Assembly (NCBI GenBank): GCA_047967505.1 | Contig: CM106538.1 | Length of the DNA stretch: 64,000 nucleotides | Source: Dipteris shenzhenensis | Taxonomy: Eukaryota; Polypodiophyta; Polypodiopsida; Gleicheniales | Strand: one strand, 5' to 3' | In this document: positions 28,931 to 41,030 of the stretch, piece by piece | How the letters are laid out: each line of letters opens with the position of its first letter | Numbering within the stretch: position 1 is the stretch's first letter | Program-made: the position numbers and the translations under genes | The notes under the pieces: model-generated | Database searches by the model: none | What the model saw: only the letters and a program-made list of their open reading frames with translations | Told to the model about the DNA's origin: nothing

Positions 28931-31290
28931 CACTCACGCTTTTAATCCCACTCGTACCTCCTCACACACATACACACAGGTTTACAACACACTAACCAAC
29001 CCAATTCTTTTATGACATCTTTTACTAAGTCCTAATCTATTCCTTATGTGGATTTAATGAGCAAAAGTTTCTTCTAAATGTATGTATCAGTGGGAGTCAA
29101 AACGCATATGATTTCTTTTCTTTCCTTTCTATCACGTTATCATTCGAGAATAGTATTTGCCACCCTATGGGCTTATGGATGAACATATGGGTATCTATAA
29201 ACTAATAGATTTGTGCCTTAAGTATTTTATGGTTAGATCAAAAGATGGGAGTGGTTGTCATCCTTGGCCTACTTTGCAGTGCATATGGTGGACATTTATT
29301 AGTAGGATGGTGCTTCCTATTTCTATAGTGCTCCCTCCCCCTTCTAGCTGTCAACGTCCTCCTCACTCTTCAACTCAATCCTCACGGCTACTCACAGCTA
29401 TGCCTCCACTTCCTACTCTTTCCCAAGCACTCATGGCTTCCTCTCAAATTTGTTTGATCGGCCTCTATGCTCTATCATTTCAACTCTTACAACTACTTAC
29501 ATGCTTTCTATGTGAACTGCATGGTACGCTGGCCTTCGTGCTCTCTCCTTCGATCTCTGCTGTTGCAACACCATACATTGGCTCCCTATATCTCCCACCT
29601 ATCTACACCCTCATGCTTCTTCTTACCTGTGTGCATCTTTGGCTACATAGTTACTTGGACTACTCTCTGCTAGTCACGCTGTCTACCCGCCCTTGCCGCG
29701 TACATGCATATGGTCTAGCCACACCTGGTGTGTTGTATCCCAAATGTGGGATGGCAATGCTAGATCTAGCTCTATCATTACCTTTGGTTGCTAGCCTTCT
29801 CATGCATGGGCACCTCACCTACCATTCTGCTACACGTTGCCTCGTATGCTTGCTATGGTAGATTTGTAATCTTGCTCGACGTTGCCTACCTACTCAACGA
29901 ATTCTTTGTCCCTCCTAAATCCTTCGACCATGACTCCATTCCTAATGAATGATGGTGCAGTTTTATGCGCTGGTTCCACTCTCCCTCTCCATGAAGACCC
30001 ACTAGTCGAAGTTGATTGTCTCTTTTGCAAAATGCTGAGCTCAATGCAATTTCTGATTGAACGACAATCATAATAAAGCAACAAGAGCTGCTCTCTGAAA
30101 TGCCTCGCTCTCATCATTATTTTTACTATTGTTAAATGTTGAGAAATAGTGTATGATTGCTCTCAATCATGTGTTTTGAATTGTAGAAGTAGATAGCCGA
30201 TCGACTCAGTTTCGTACATAGCCTTACTCGTCGTCACCTTGCCTACAAACTCTGAGTTCAATATAACCGACTCTCATGTACTCTCGTTTGTTCAGTTAAA
30301 CCCATAGATCGAGATCCCTTCTTGTACTAGGTCCTATTAATGTTACAATGATTACATGGTCTTATTTGTAGTGTTATATTTAGTGTTACATTTAGTGTTA
30401 CATCTTTTACTTACTCTTGTAGTCTAGGTGATCTGATGTTCTAGCTAATGTATGGTTCATTTATTATAAGGGTTAGTCTATCTTTATAGATTTGGTTAAC
30501 TTACACATTAGCATGTTTATTATGGCAAGAGCATAGTCATTAAGTCAGTTAATTAATAAACATCGTCTTTTTTCATTCTTGGTAATTAATTGCCTATGCC
30601 CCCCAAAAAAATTATTTTCCTTTCTATGTATTTACAGGATTTTGCAATTTAATCTTTTAAACCCATTAGTTGTGCATGTATTAGGTCATTTGAAGACATC
30701 TCAGTTACATAGTTGATTAACTAGAGTACAATGCTACAATGGCATGAGTTTCCTATGTAGATAATGGATAAGTGTCATAATTTTCCTTGAGATAATGGGC
30801 ACTTTATAGATAATGGAGAGTGTTGTTTTTGACTTACCCTATGTACTGATGAATGGATGTCTTCTTTTAGGACCACATCTGGCACTTGTACCCCTTGAAA
30901 GACAACTTGTATGTCTATTAATATGGATCTTGCCTCTATTGCCTTCGTTAATTAAAAAATGAAGGAAGCTAGAAACGACGGATTGAAATTGCATCATGCT
31001 TATACAAATGTTCGAACATGACCCTATCTTCCTCGAAAAACCAAGATTCCACTAGTCTTGACATAACTTGGGCTTGTTTCTTCCATGATCTATTGAGATA
31101 CTCTTTTGGCCCACCTTGTTTGAAGCATCGCCTGCTGCAACATGCACTTATCATTAATTAAAAAATTTGTTGTTTTACTCTAATTTAGTCCCCCCTTCGT
31201 ATGGGTCAAGTCACATGTTTTGCTTGTGTAAGCTTCTACTTGTTATTTGATATTTTTTAATGATTTCCTAACACAATGATAGAGATAATC
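28931..31290. other. Region without supported genes
   Basis: Short CA-rich stretches follow at 28920-28980. A plus-strand frame of 234 codons (29157-29861) exists but has no motifs and biased Leu/Ser/Pro composition. A small triplication of TTTAGTGTTACAT-like sequence lies at 30369-30410. Nothing else is recognised. Confidence 0.4.
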
Positions 31291-31295
31291 TTTTC

Positions 31296-31775
31296 ATGCC
31301 TCCTCTATGGAATGCTAGATGATTGTGTTTTAATACAATTTTCCCTTTTATTGTCTCCTTTTTGCAAAGCTAATTTTGCCTCCTCTATGGAAGGCTAAGT
31401 CTTTGCCTGCTTTTACATTCTAAATGCCTCCTACATGGAAGGCTTAAAAATCTATCATGCCTCCTCTATGGAAGGCTAAGAATTTTTGTTAAAATAATTA
31501 TCCTTATTAATGCATCACATGGAAGGTGAACACATCCTCTACCTAAACAATTCATAATACCCACTAAGCTATGACACAATGTAATATTCAGTTGTATGTT
31601 CGGATGGGTTGCTTACATTTTACTTGGAAAGCTAACCTATGTTACGCTTCTTCCATGAAATGCTAGATCGTTGTCTGTTGTTACAAATGCCATTCTTTGC
31701 CTCCTATATGGAAGGCTAGGTAATTGGGTTTCAAAATTATTGCCCTTCCTTATGCCGCCTATATGGTAGGCCAAC
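31296..31775. repeat. Eight dispersed TGCCTCCTCTATGGAAGGCT motifs
   Basis: A roughly 20-base motif, TGCCTCCTCTATGGAAGGCT and close variants, recurs at about 31298, 31379, 31427, 31459, 31512, 31643, 31697 and 31753. It is itself an imperfect palindrome (GCCTCC / GGAAGGC). Spacing is irregular (32 to 130 bases) and the spacers are unrelated. Confidence 0.75.
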
Positions 31776-32117
31776 ACTTGTGTCTCCAACATTTCACGAT
31801 GTCTCCTAGCATTTTTACTTTGTAACATGCAATTACGAATTTGGAGTGGTCTATTTCTCCTAGGTAAAGCAATAACAAGCCGGGGTGTGCATGCATTACC
31901 TATCTACCCATTTAAAACTCTATTGTTCTAACAACTGGTATTTCTAGATGGTGGCACATAAGTGGACCTTGACCATGGAGTATTGGACACCTGAAAGATT
32001 CAACTTTGATTTCTTGATGTATTTGCAAGCTTTACGTACTATTGGAATATAATATAGTGATCACTTGTTATAATCTTTTAAGGGCTTCAAGTGCCATGTT
32101 CTTGGGGTTTTTTTATC
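31776..32117. other. Short region without genes
   Basis: No motif or long frame is seen on either strand. Confidence 0.4.
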
Positions 32118-32149
32118 TACACACACACACACACACACACACAGAGGGG

Positions 32150-32189
<40 letters not shown>

Positions 32190-32190
32190 C
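32118..32190. repeat. (AC)n-(GA)n compound microsatellite
   Basis: About 13 AC dinucleotides are followed by a G-run and about 17 GA dinucleotides. Confidence 0.95.
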
Positions 32191-33626
32191 TCCCTATTTG
32201 AGCTTCATTGATTCCATGAGCACAACAAAGTTATAAGAAAGAATATATTTTGAGTATCACAACCTACAACAAAGTCGTGATGGTGGCAAGATCAAATCAA
32301 GCATTCAAGAGGTTTGACCATTATCGGTAGCATCATCACATTGCTTCTATTCACACCTGTATACTTACTCTTCAATGCTAGACTAGTGCTTGTAGGATTT
32401 GTGCTCGTTCTTCTTGGGTATAGCTGGTGCGGTGGTGTGGTTACAAAAGATGTTGCATCCTGTAGGAATAGCGGCCATATCTTGGCCATATCAACTATTT
32501 TTTGAATTCAATGGCCCAGTTCTAAGCAAATTGATTACATTGGGATGAGGCTTCTGATACAACCACAAACATGTGAAACATTGAGCTCACTTGGGCCTTA
32601 CACAGAGAGCAAGTCACAAGAGGTAGCTCTCAGAGATGAAGGAATTGTGTACTCAATGGCAATGGTTTAGTACCCACAGGAAGACCCATGTGGCATTGGC
32701 TTAGACTAATTGATCATTGTGATTTTGGATGAAAGGACATTTCTACCAATGCATAGTAGCACCCAAAACTGTGTGAATTTCAAACTTCTACCAATTTTAA
32801 AGCATCTATAATAAGTAAACACGCAAGCAAGAAGGAGCCCATCAAATACATGAGGATGCTTATGTTGTAGGATCAGGACATATGTAGAGCATCATAACTT
32901 GTCTTTTGTCCACTCAGCTTTTTGGGACCCTTACTAGTCAACTCTGTTTTGCGATGACGATAACACCTCCAACCCGATGATCTAGATGGTGTGCCTACAT
33001 GGTGCCCAACCTCCATGTCATCACAAACCTACCATGTAACCCACCTCATCGACATCCATGTTATCACCACATGGCAATGTGCATGCTAGCATGGTCACAT
33101 GTACATGCCTAGGCGTCTCAGAGTGGGCCATGCAAACTATCATCCTGGGCCAATGGGAATTCAAGAGACTTGAAGACGTCTGCACTACTAACTATTTGAA
33201 TTTACATTCCACCAAAGAATCATCAAGCCAAAACTCAAACTTCTCTATGCCCATACTTTGAGCTCTTTTTGTGAATCCTTTGCTCTTTCTATGAAGCCTA
33301 GGATGGACATCCATTAGGGGAGAAATGGGGTCTCAAAAGGGCCTCCAATTAGTGTTTCCTAATTTCAAGGGATTAGAGAGGGATTTGAGGTGAACCAAAT
33401 GAGACTGCTCCTTTGTGTGGGGCAATGGTATGTTGAGGTGGAGGGATGGCAGGCATGCAGAGATCCCCTATTGACTATTCCTCTTACATTTGGGACCACC
33501 CAAACCATCCTCCCCCCCCTTAACCCATGCTTGACCACCCTCCCATGTGCACCCACCCCAGATCATCCCCAAATCTCATTTATGTCTTTGTGGGCCCTTG
33601 TGGGCAAATTTCTCTTCTGCTTAGGT
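32191..33626. other. Region without supported genes
   Basis: No known motif. The purine-rich terminus-like motif also seen at 1184 is present at 33314-33344 (ATTAGGGGAGAAATGGGGTC then TCAAAAGGGCC). Sequence becomes C/T-rich towards the right. Confidence 0.45.
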
Positions 33627-34190
33627 GTGTTGCAGGTCTGCCCCCTCTTTCTCTGCTCCTTTGCTCTGGTCCAACTACCCTCTCCCTCCATTGTGGGACC
33701 TTTTGGATGAATTTCTTTTGTCCTCTAGCCCACTACAGGTCTACCCCCTTTCTCTCATCCCCAAATCTCATTTATGTCTTTGTTGGCCCTTGTGGGTGAA
33801 TTTCTCTTCTCCTTAGGTGTGTTGCAGGTCTACCCCCTCTTTCTCTGCTCTGCTCTGGTCCAACTACCCTCTCCCTCCATTGTGGGAGCTTTTGGATGAA
33901 TTTCTTTTGTTATCTAGCCCATTGCAGGTCTACCCCCTTTCTCTACTCCTGTGCTCTGGTCCAATTGCCCTCTCCCTCCATTATGGGACCTTTTGGATGA
34001 ATTTATTTTGTCCTCTGGCCTACTGTAGGTCTACCCCCTTTCTCTGCTCCTCTGCTTTGGTCCAACTTTCCTCTCCCTCCATTGTGGGACCTTTCAGGCG
34101 AATTTCTTTTGTCCTCTAGCCTACTGCAGGCCTGCCCCCTCTCTCTCTTCTCCTTTGCTCTAGTCCCAGTTGCTCTCTCCCTCCATTTTT
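33627..34190. repeat. Minisatellite, about 101-bp unit, six copies
   Basis: Units start with GCAGGTCT(G/A)CCCCCT at about 33627, 33735, 33823, 33925, 34026 and 34127. They share CTGGTCCAACTACCCTCTCC, ATTGTGGGACCTTTTGGATG and TTTTGTCCTCTAGCC. The last intervals are 101-102 bases. A different 60-base segment (CCCCAAATCTCATTTATGTC) is inserted in the second interval and also lies just before the array. Confidence 0.88.
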
Positions 34191-34339
34191 CAAATTTTGG
34201 GTTGCAGCACCTCCTACAGCCGGTCTTCTGTCTCCTGCTTTTCTCACAATTTCTTTACCTCCTCTTGCTCTATCCCCTCATGCTCTACCTCCACCTTCTC
34301 TTTCCTCTCTTGATCTGCCCTCTCTTGCTCTATGGCCTC

Positions 34340-34765
34340 TTACTTAGCCACCATATCCTGCAGGTTCTCTTTCCCTTCTGCAGGCGCTTCTCCTTCTGGT
34401 ACAGGTGCTCTTTTCCCTCCTACATGCACTTTTCCTTCTGCTACAGCAACTCTTTGCTCTCCTACAGGAGCCTTTTCCCTCTTTCTTTTCCTTCTCATAT
34501 AGGATATAACTGCTCTTTCCTCTCCTACAACTATTGTTTTCCCAACAAGCATGGTCTGGAACACAGTGACACAAGGTGGTAATGTTGTCAGCTCTAGTGT
34601 GTTCTGAAGGCATGGTCAAGAAGAAAGTGACACAAGCTGGTAATATTGTGAGCTCTAGTGTGTTGTAGAGACATGGTCAAGAACAAAGTGACCAAAGTGG
34701 CCAAAGATGGTAATATTGTGAGCTCTAGTGTGTTCTAGAGGCGCGGTTCAGAAGAAAGTGATAGA
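34340..34765. repeat. Two minor tandem repeats
   Basis: 34340-34480 holds degenerate units of about 27 bases (TTTTCCCTCCTACA, TTCCTTCTGCTACAG). 34550-34765 holds about three and a half units of roughly 63 bases sharing AGAAAGTGACACAAG, GGTAATATTGTGAGCTCTAG and TGTGTTCTAGAG. Confidence 0.7.
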
Positions 34766-34784
34766 AGTTGACAATTTAGACACA

Positions 34785-35400
34785 AACTTTGCCAAAATTC
34801 ATTGACCAACACAGAAGTCATGGCTTGAAATATCTATGCATCTCCCCATTGGTTTTTAAATTGACGATCCACTTTTGCAAGCCCTATGCGATGGGCAAGC
34901 ACCCTTTATCCACTTTCTCTAGCCTTCAAGGTCGTGCCACCAAATTACTCCAGGTGATCCGTTTAGACATCTGGGCACCATACAAACCTGTTTCTTGAGG
35001 CATACATACTACTTCTTGATCTTCATTGATCTACAATTGCTACACCCAAACTTTCTCAATCACAAAAATGAAACCTGTACCAAATTTCCAGAGTACGACA
35101 AAATGGCCACTAGTCACATTGGTTGTATGCTTTAGATCTTGCACGCAAATGGTGGTGGTGAATATTTTTTGAACCTCTTCTGTTAGTACTGTGCGGTCAA
35201 TGACACTATGCAACCTTTTTCGAACCTCTTCTATTAGTACTATGCGACCAATGACATTGTGCACTAGGCCACAAAATGGGGTTGTCAAGCATAAGATCAG
35301 AGCATAATGGAGGCTTCTCTATGCTAACCATAGCTCAACTTCCGAAGTCCTTTTGGAGTGAAGCAATCATGATAGCCACTTATCTATAAAATGTGACCAC
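34785..35400 (+). pseudogene. Ty1/copia integrase relic
   Basis: The plus strand reads PKFIDQHRSHGLKYLCISPL, CKPYAMGKHPLSTFSS (GAG-pre-integrase type C-x-x-GK), and LLQVIRLDIWAPYKPVS (first DDE aspartate region). In shifted frames it continues HANGGGEYF, TRPQNGVVKHK and EVLLE. These follow the order of the copia integrase core, ending at the block that normally reads TPQQNGVxER. Stops and frameshifts are frequent. No polymerase follows. Confidence 0.75.
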
Positions 35401-38400
35401 CCTTAGCTAGCATAATTTTTGTCACCTACCATATGTTCACAAAAACCATGGGTTTAATGTCAGAACTTTTGATTATGACCTATTAAAAAAAAATAGAGGT
35501 CACAAAAGCTTACACTTTTTTTACAAAATAGAGTTATAAATTGTGTTTAAATCTCCAAATTTATGAAATTCTGTATCCAATTTTATAAGCTTTGAATTTT
35601 CTAAAATTTTCCCAAATTTTTTTTGGTTCATAGCCCACATCCCATGAGAACTCCACATGTGCATTCTAATTATCTTTTTGGGGTCAAGGCCTATCATCTA
35701 TACAATCAAAATCTTCACATAGTCATTCACTATAAAATGTCATTTTTTGTGAGCAATGCCTTGCTAGCCGTGCTCATAGAAAACTTGTAAACTACATATA
35801 ATGACCTTGCAATATTTTCATTTTCACCTATAAAAATATTTTCCCCATTTTGTAAAACCTCCAAAATTTAGGCAATTTAGTTATCTTTTAGCTTAAAAAT
35901 CTACAAGTTTTCCAAAAAAATCTTCAAAAATTAGAAACACCAAGTTTTGTGATGTGCTGCAGAGAATGCTTTGTATTTTGTTTTGTTTTTGGCATTGTAT
36001 TGAAATTGAAAGTGCCAACAACACCCAAATACAAGATGACCAAGATAGAGCCTTGAGCTTGCCCCTCAGGCTTGAACTCAAGACTAGCTCATACACAACC
36101 AAACGTTTTAGCCGCTCGGTTTAAACGTTGTTAGCTTGCTTCTATTTCTTGTGAAAACTTGCCTTGCAATTAAAGTTGAGCAATTACCTAAAGATGCCTT
36201 CATTCAACACATTGATCAAGAGCTCCAAACATTCAAAATGCACAACCATTACCACCTCAAACACCCTAAGCTTAAGTCATTCATCCTCCCCCTCAACTTG
36301 GTACCTAACAAAGCCACTTCAGGCTCTCCGACTAGTAACATGCTTGATGACCCAGATTCTATTGAGTTCTTTGATGTATTGTTTGCACCCCTGCTAGAAT
36401 TGTATCAAGATGGTCTCTCCAACAAACTACAACTCAGTAGGTAGGGTGCTCAATGCATTCCACTTGAAGCATGTATAGCTAGCACTTCCACAAGTCTGAG
36501 CAGCAGTGAATTGATTTTGAGATCCACGATGATCCCTCTAAGGCTTTTCAAGTGGATGATCATATACCCCTTGAATGTGCGCTTCATTCCAAGGAATTTA
36601 AATGTGATGGATGATTTTCAATTACTACCAAAACCATGCCTAGTTAGGACCTAGTTGATCCTCTTGAGAATTGAGAGGGTGTGGGCTCTGATTGATTGAT
36701 GAAGAAAAAGTACAATACAGATACCATGATGGCATGCTACAAGGCTTGTTTTGTAGCCATTGGGTTCTCACAAATCCATGGCATGGCTTAAGGATACATC
36801 TAGGACGTTCTACTTTGTTGTGTGTCCACACGATAGCTTGGGCCCCAAGATGGCAAGATGAAGTTGTGGCAAGCTAATGCTCATCCAAAGACACGGGTCC
36901 ATGACTTTTGGCACCGGTGCTCAGGGCCAAATTTTGATAAGACACTATGGGAAGAAAATCCAAGCATCAACACGATCGGCCACTTATATGTGGTGGCAGC
37001 AATTAGGCACCTTCATGACTTACATTTTTGTTTGCTCTTCGAGTATGACATAGCCACCAGCCAATCCAGGCATGGGTTCTTGAGCATTCGTCATAATGCC
37101 CTCTTACATAACGAATAGGCATCCCTTCTGGCTTGGCTACGGGAGAGTAATGCTACGTGACATGTGTGGGGATACCCATGAACGAGATTGGTGGGCATAC
37201 ATGTAGTTCGATTCTATGCAATCCTATTGGCTTCACTCAGCTTCTGACATACTGATTTACACCACTGAGTTTATTTTCATTGTTTCCAACATGTGAGGAG
37301 GCTAACAGAACCCCGCTTGGTTTGTAGTTTGATTAATGTTTTCATTAAAAAAGCACATGCTAGCATTACAGGTCGTCTTGACTTGGTGGAGTGCATTTAC
37401 ATGCACTGGGATGCTAGGGATATACATTATGTGTGTTTTGCTGGCTCGCCATGAACTATGCTAGAGCTGGGATGGGTAGGACTACTTACTATATTGTAAT
37501 AGTTGTTGACAAGCTGCAGGTAGCTCTCAGCATTTTATTTACATTGCAATTGCAGTGTTTCATTTGTTTTCATAATCATCATGGTTATCCAAAGTATGGG
37601 CACTAGTCCATAAAAGTAGATACAACAACTCTCATGGATATTAGCTCAAAGAAAGACTTGTTGTACCATCATAACCTTATTTGAGCCCTAGAGCTCATAC
37701 AAGGGGTGCCCATTGTGCTCAGGGATCAAACAACTATAGTGGACTCATGAACTAGTTTGGTCCTATAGAGGGACATGGTTCTATAACACTATGTTATTCT
37801 TTTGAAACTATGGTGGAAGCTCTTGTTGACGTATCTTGGAGCTTAGGCCATCGACTATGCCACTACTATATATAGCATACTTGGTATATTGGTCAGCTAT
37901 GAACATCCCTCGACTGATAGTACTATAGACTGTGTATAATGAATATATGTAGCAAATGGTCAGGGATTAAGTACCTTTCCTTGTTGTTTTGGTTCTTTGA
38001 ATTTCAACAAAATAGTCTTGCTGCTTGTCCTACCGGTATAAAAAGGAGGTTTGCTTGCCTTATGGGAAAAGAGATGGTTGAAAGGCTTGGATTCTATTTG
38101 AAAAGGAACATCAAATTATAGAGGGAAGTTTGCAAGTAACTTTTATCACTGGCATTTCTTGGTAATCTCGAGAATTTGGCAATACATAAAGTGGATTTTA
38201 GTGTTAAATATGATAAAAAATAGATCACAACTATGCATGAAAGGACTAGTTTGGTGCTATGGAAAAATCGAGGACAAGGACCCTCTTTAATGCATTGGTT
38301 TAATACTACATTTCCTGATACAACATATATAGGAACACATATAAAATTTCAAACAATTTTTTCCTTACTAACTAAGAACCCCCATGGTGTTTCTGATGAA

Positions 38401-39057
38401 TTGAGTGGATGGACGTGGATAAAAATTGTGCAGGGGTATTGAAGCCCACCTTTCCACTAAAATCCAACTAATAATACTTTCTTTGGATCGTGGTAGGTGA
38501 GTCCCTGCACTTTTCTGCAAGATTCTCTCAGAACGCTAGTGGCAGCTCTCGTGATTTTAAGGAGAAGGCTTTCATAAATACCCCTTGACCAAGAACTTTT
38601 TGACTATGTCTGCTTTGATGGAATAGCCCATTGCAGAGTTTTTGTGTTTGAAAAACTGATATAAGGTTGACTAGAAAGTTCTTTGGAGAACTTAGCTAAG
38701 TAGCAGAATTACAATATGCTTATAATTCACATTATGTGTGACTTTTTTGTATATTATTGGGTTCAAACATGGTTATGGCTGCAAATTTTGAAACTCTTTA
38801 TGCAAGTAGTGAATAAGAATTAACATAAGCTTTTTAAGATAATTGGGGACCTTTCGAAGTGAAGACTGGTTATATGTGTTCAAATTTAGATGTCTATTAG
38901 GATTGCAAAATGGAAAAGGAGTGCACTTTGGGTTTATTGAACTTTGTAGTTGGTTTGGGCTTCCTTGCAAAAAAGTTTAAAGTTGATACCTAAATATGGA
39001 GGGTCATACTTGGAATAAAAATGGGTTTGATGTACTAATAGCTTGGATAGGGTGCCA
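35401..39057 (+). other. Long decayed region with unidentified coding-like pieces
   Basis: No intact gene. Plus-strand frames at 36858-37118 (DFWHRCSGPNFDKTLWEENP, IGHLYVVAAIRHLHDLHFCL) and 38233-38442 (TTFPDTTYIGTHIKFQTIF) look more protein-like than random sequence. Neighbouring frames suggest continuation after frame shifts up to about 37460. I do not recognise the family; an old transposon or host gene relic is possible. 35401-36130 shows nothing. Confidence 0.3.
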
Positions 39058-39088
39058 ATTAGGAAAAAAGGGAGATCATTTTGGGGCC
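39058..39088 (+). repeat. Solo terminus of the hairpin-element family
   Basis: ATTAGGAAAAAAGGGAGATC and the following ATTTTGGGGCC match the 31-bp terminus of the element at 14841-15597 with one or two differences. Beyond it CTGACAGAAAT resembles the inner flank of that element's right end. No opposite terminus was found nearby, so this is probably a truncated copy. Confidence 0.65.
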
Positions 39089-40504
39089 CTGACAGAAATC
39101 CACAATTTCTTTTTTTGTGAGTTCGAAATATGGGAAAATAATAAAATACTCAATAAAATATTTATAAGTAATGTAAACATGTCATAGGATGAAAGAATAA
39201 AGATATTCTTCTATATTCACTCCCATATCTCATGAGCTTTAACATTCAATGCTCCTACAAGCCACGTCTTTCTCTCAATCATTTTCTAGCCATCTCCACG
39301 ATGGTTAAGCTTCTCTGTCAGAACACCATAACTAATCTTGCCATAGGTTTGTTTTTCAAAGTTTACTACCATTAGGAGTCTTTGCCTTTTGAAATAATAA
39401 TGAAATTGCGAAGCAATGGAAAAACACTGCGTCAAAATGGCAACACCAAACTATAACTCTACAGAACAAGCCAACGGGAGATGGCAACATCATCTTCATG
39501 TCGATTTAGCTAAAGAATATGCGCCTCTTCCAAAACAACCACACGTAGGCTCCATGCAAAGAGAAAACATCAGGAGAGAATGTCTATAACATATCGACTT
39601 ATAGTGTGATGGAAAGATTTATCCAAAATGTCTAATACAAAGTTGCACTTCGCCATTCTCTAATTCGACAACATTGTTGAAATTTGTGGGGGATGGAATG
39701 AAAGGTTTGCATGGATACATCACAGCTCAGTCTCAAGTTGCGCACATGTATAAGTCTTTATATGAGCAAAAGGCGAACACAAACATAGTAGATAGCCGAA
39801 AGTTCCAGATTGAAAGAGCTGTTACAAAATGAAATTGAAGAACATACAAAGATGAGGGAGAAGTTACGTAAAGCAAGATCGAAAGCAACCCCTTTGGGAG
39901 ATAGGCTTATAAAAGAAAACTTCGCAACCTTGCAGAATTGAAAGCAGGAAGTGGAGGGTGCAAACGTCAAGTACAAGTAGCAAGGTAACATTTTTTAAAG
40001 TGTTTGCTATTTGCAATGTGGCTATGATAGATCTTCCTATGTTAATGATTACTTATGCATCCGGTTTATAGGAAAGTTTTAAAGCCCCAAAAGGAAAATG
40101 TTGATCCGAATGCTCTTCCCGTAAAACAAGTGAAAGTTGTATTTTCAACTACTATTGCAAAAGGGATGATTGAGGAAAATAGTTTAAAACCATCAAGCGC
40201 AATGTTGTGCAACAGTTCATGTGGAAAGCGACAAAGCTGATGTAAACTTGATTCAGGAGGCTCTCGGTGAGAGTGCAGTTAGCAGGAAAGGTTATTCTTC
40301 TATTTTCAAAGTAGTCTCATCAACTTTTAAAGATCAAAGGATGAAACATGTGTTCTTCCAAATCTTGCAAAAGTTTGGAATTTAAGAGCTTCACTCAATG
40401 AACAAGTAGATGATTTTATTGATCAGTGGTTGCATATTGAGGATGTATTTGAAGGTAGTAAGGGGACCACTATGTATATTCCTTGGAATAATATTTTTGT
40501 TAGA
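39089..40504 (+). pseudogene. Unidentified gene-like relic, 5' side of the segmental duplication
   Basis: Plus-strand pieces KVLKPQKENVDPNALPVKQV (40079 onward), TIAKGMIEENSLKPSSA and, in other frames, LREHHHHH-free stretches such as NLAKVWNLRASLNEQVDDFI and DQWLHIEDVFEG (near 40430) look coding and run into the duplicated block at 40505. Intervening stops are common. No family is recognised. 39089-39700 shows nothing. Confidence 0.35.
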
Positions 40505-41030
40505 AAGTACAATGATACCAATGACTAGTCTTCAATAGAGAGTTCAATCTTATTTAGTAGTACTTGGAGAAAATCCATTGTAGAGTGCTCCTTGAAGTTG
40601 CCAACACCGTGTCTTCATGCCTTAGATTTTCTAATGTAAACCTGATGGAGAGGTATGCTGACCCACCTGCATCCATCCACAAACATAGCATGTGAGAACA
40701 TGTACACTATGAATTGTGGGACTGCAGGCTTCAATGCCGGCACATAGTTGTTATCCGTGTCCCTTGATCTAGACTAGCATAATCAAATCTTGGCATTTAA
40801 CTATTCAATAGTATAGTTAGAGGTGGGAAATTAAAGATATGAAGAAATGTATATAAAATGTTAGTGAAATCCAAGTAATAAGTGGAAAACATAAATAAAT
40901 CATAAATATGAGAGTTCCAACCAAGTCCAAGGAATTGCCAAGGTCGAAAAATCTAAATATAACCTTAGTATACTTATACCTTTTCTTGATTTCTTGTTGG
41001 CATTTTCCAATTACTAGTATCAAAATTAAA
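40505..41030 (+). repeat. Segmental duplication, copy 1 left half
   Basis: Matches 54785-55300 at about 90 percent by eye, starting near AAAGTACAATGAT and ending near TTACTAGTAT. The better preserved copy 2 frame reads VLLELANTMSSCLRFPNVNL and MERFVNSPASIHKHGMLEHV, so the unit may derive from a gene. After 41030 the similarity ends abruptly; the matching right half lies 10 kb away. Confidence 0.85.

Noticed and set aside
29157-29861. 234-codon plus-strand frame
   Set aside because: Leu/Ser/Pro-biased, no motif, C/T-rich DNA with overlapping open frames; no evidence for a gene.
33058-34582. Several overlapping plus-strand frames (Leu/Pro/Ser-rich)
   Set aside because: They follow the 101-bp minisatellite and C/T-rich DNA; all frames are open and no motif is present.
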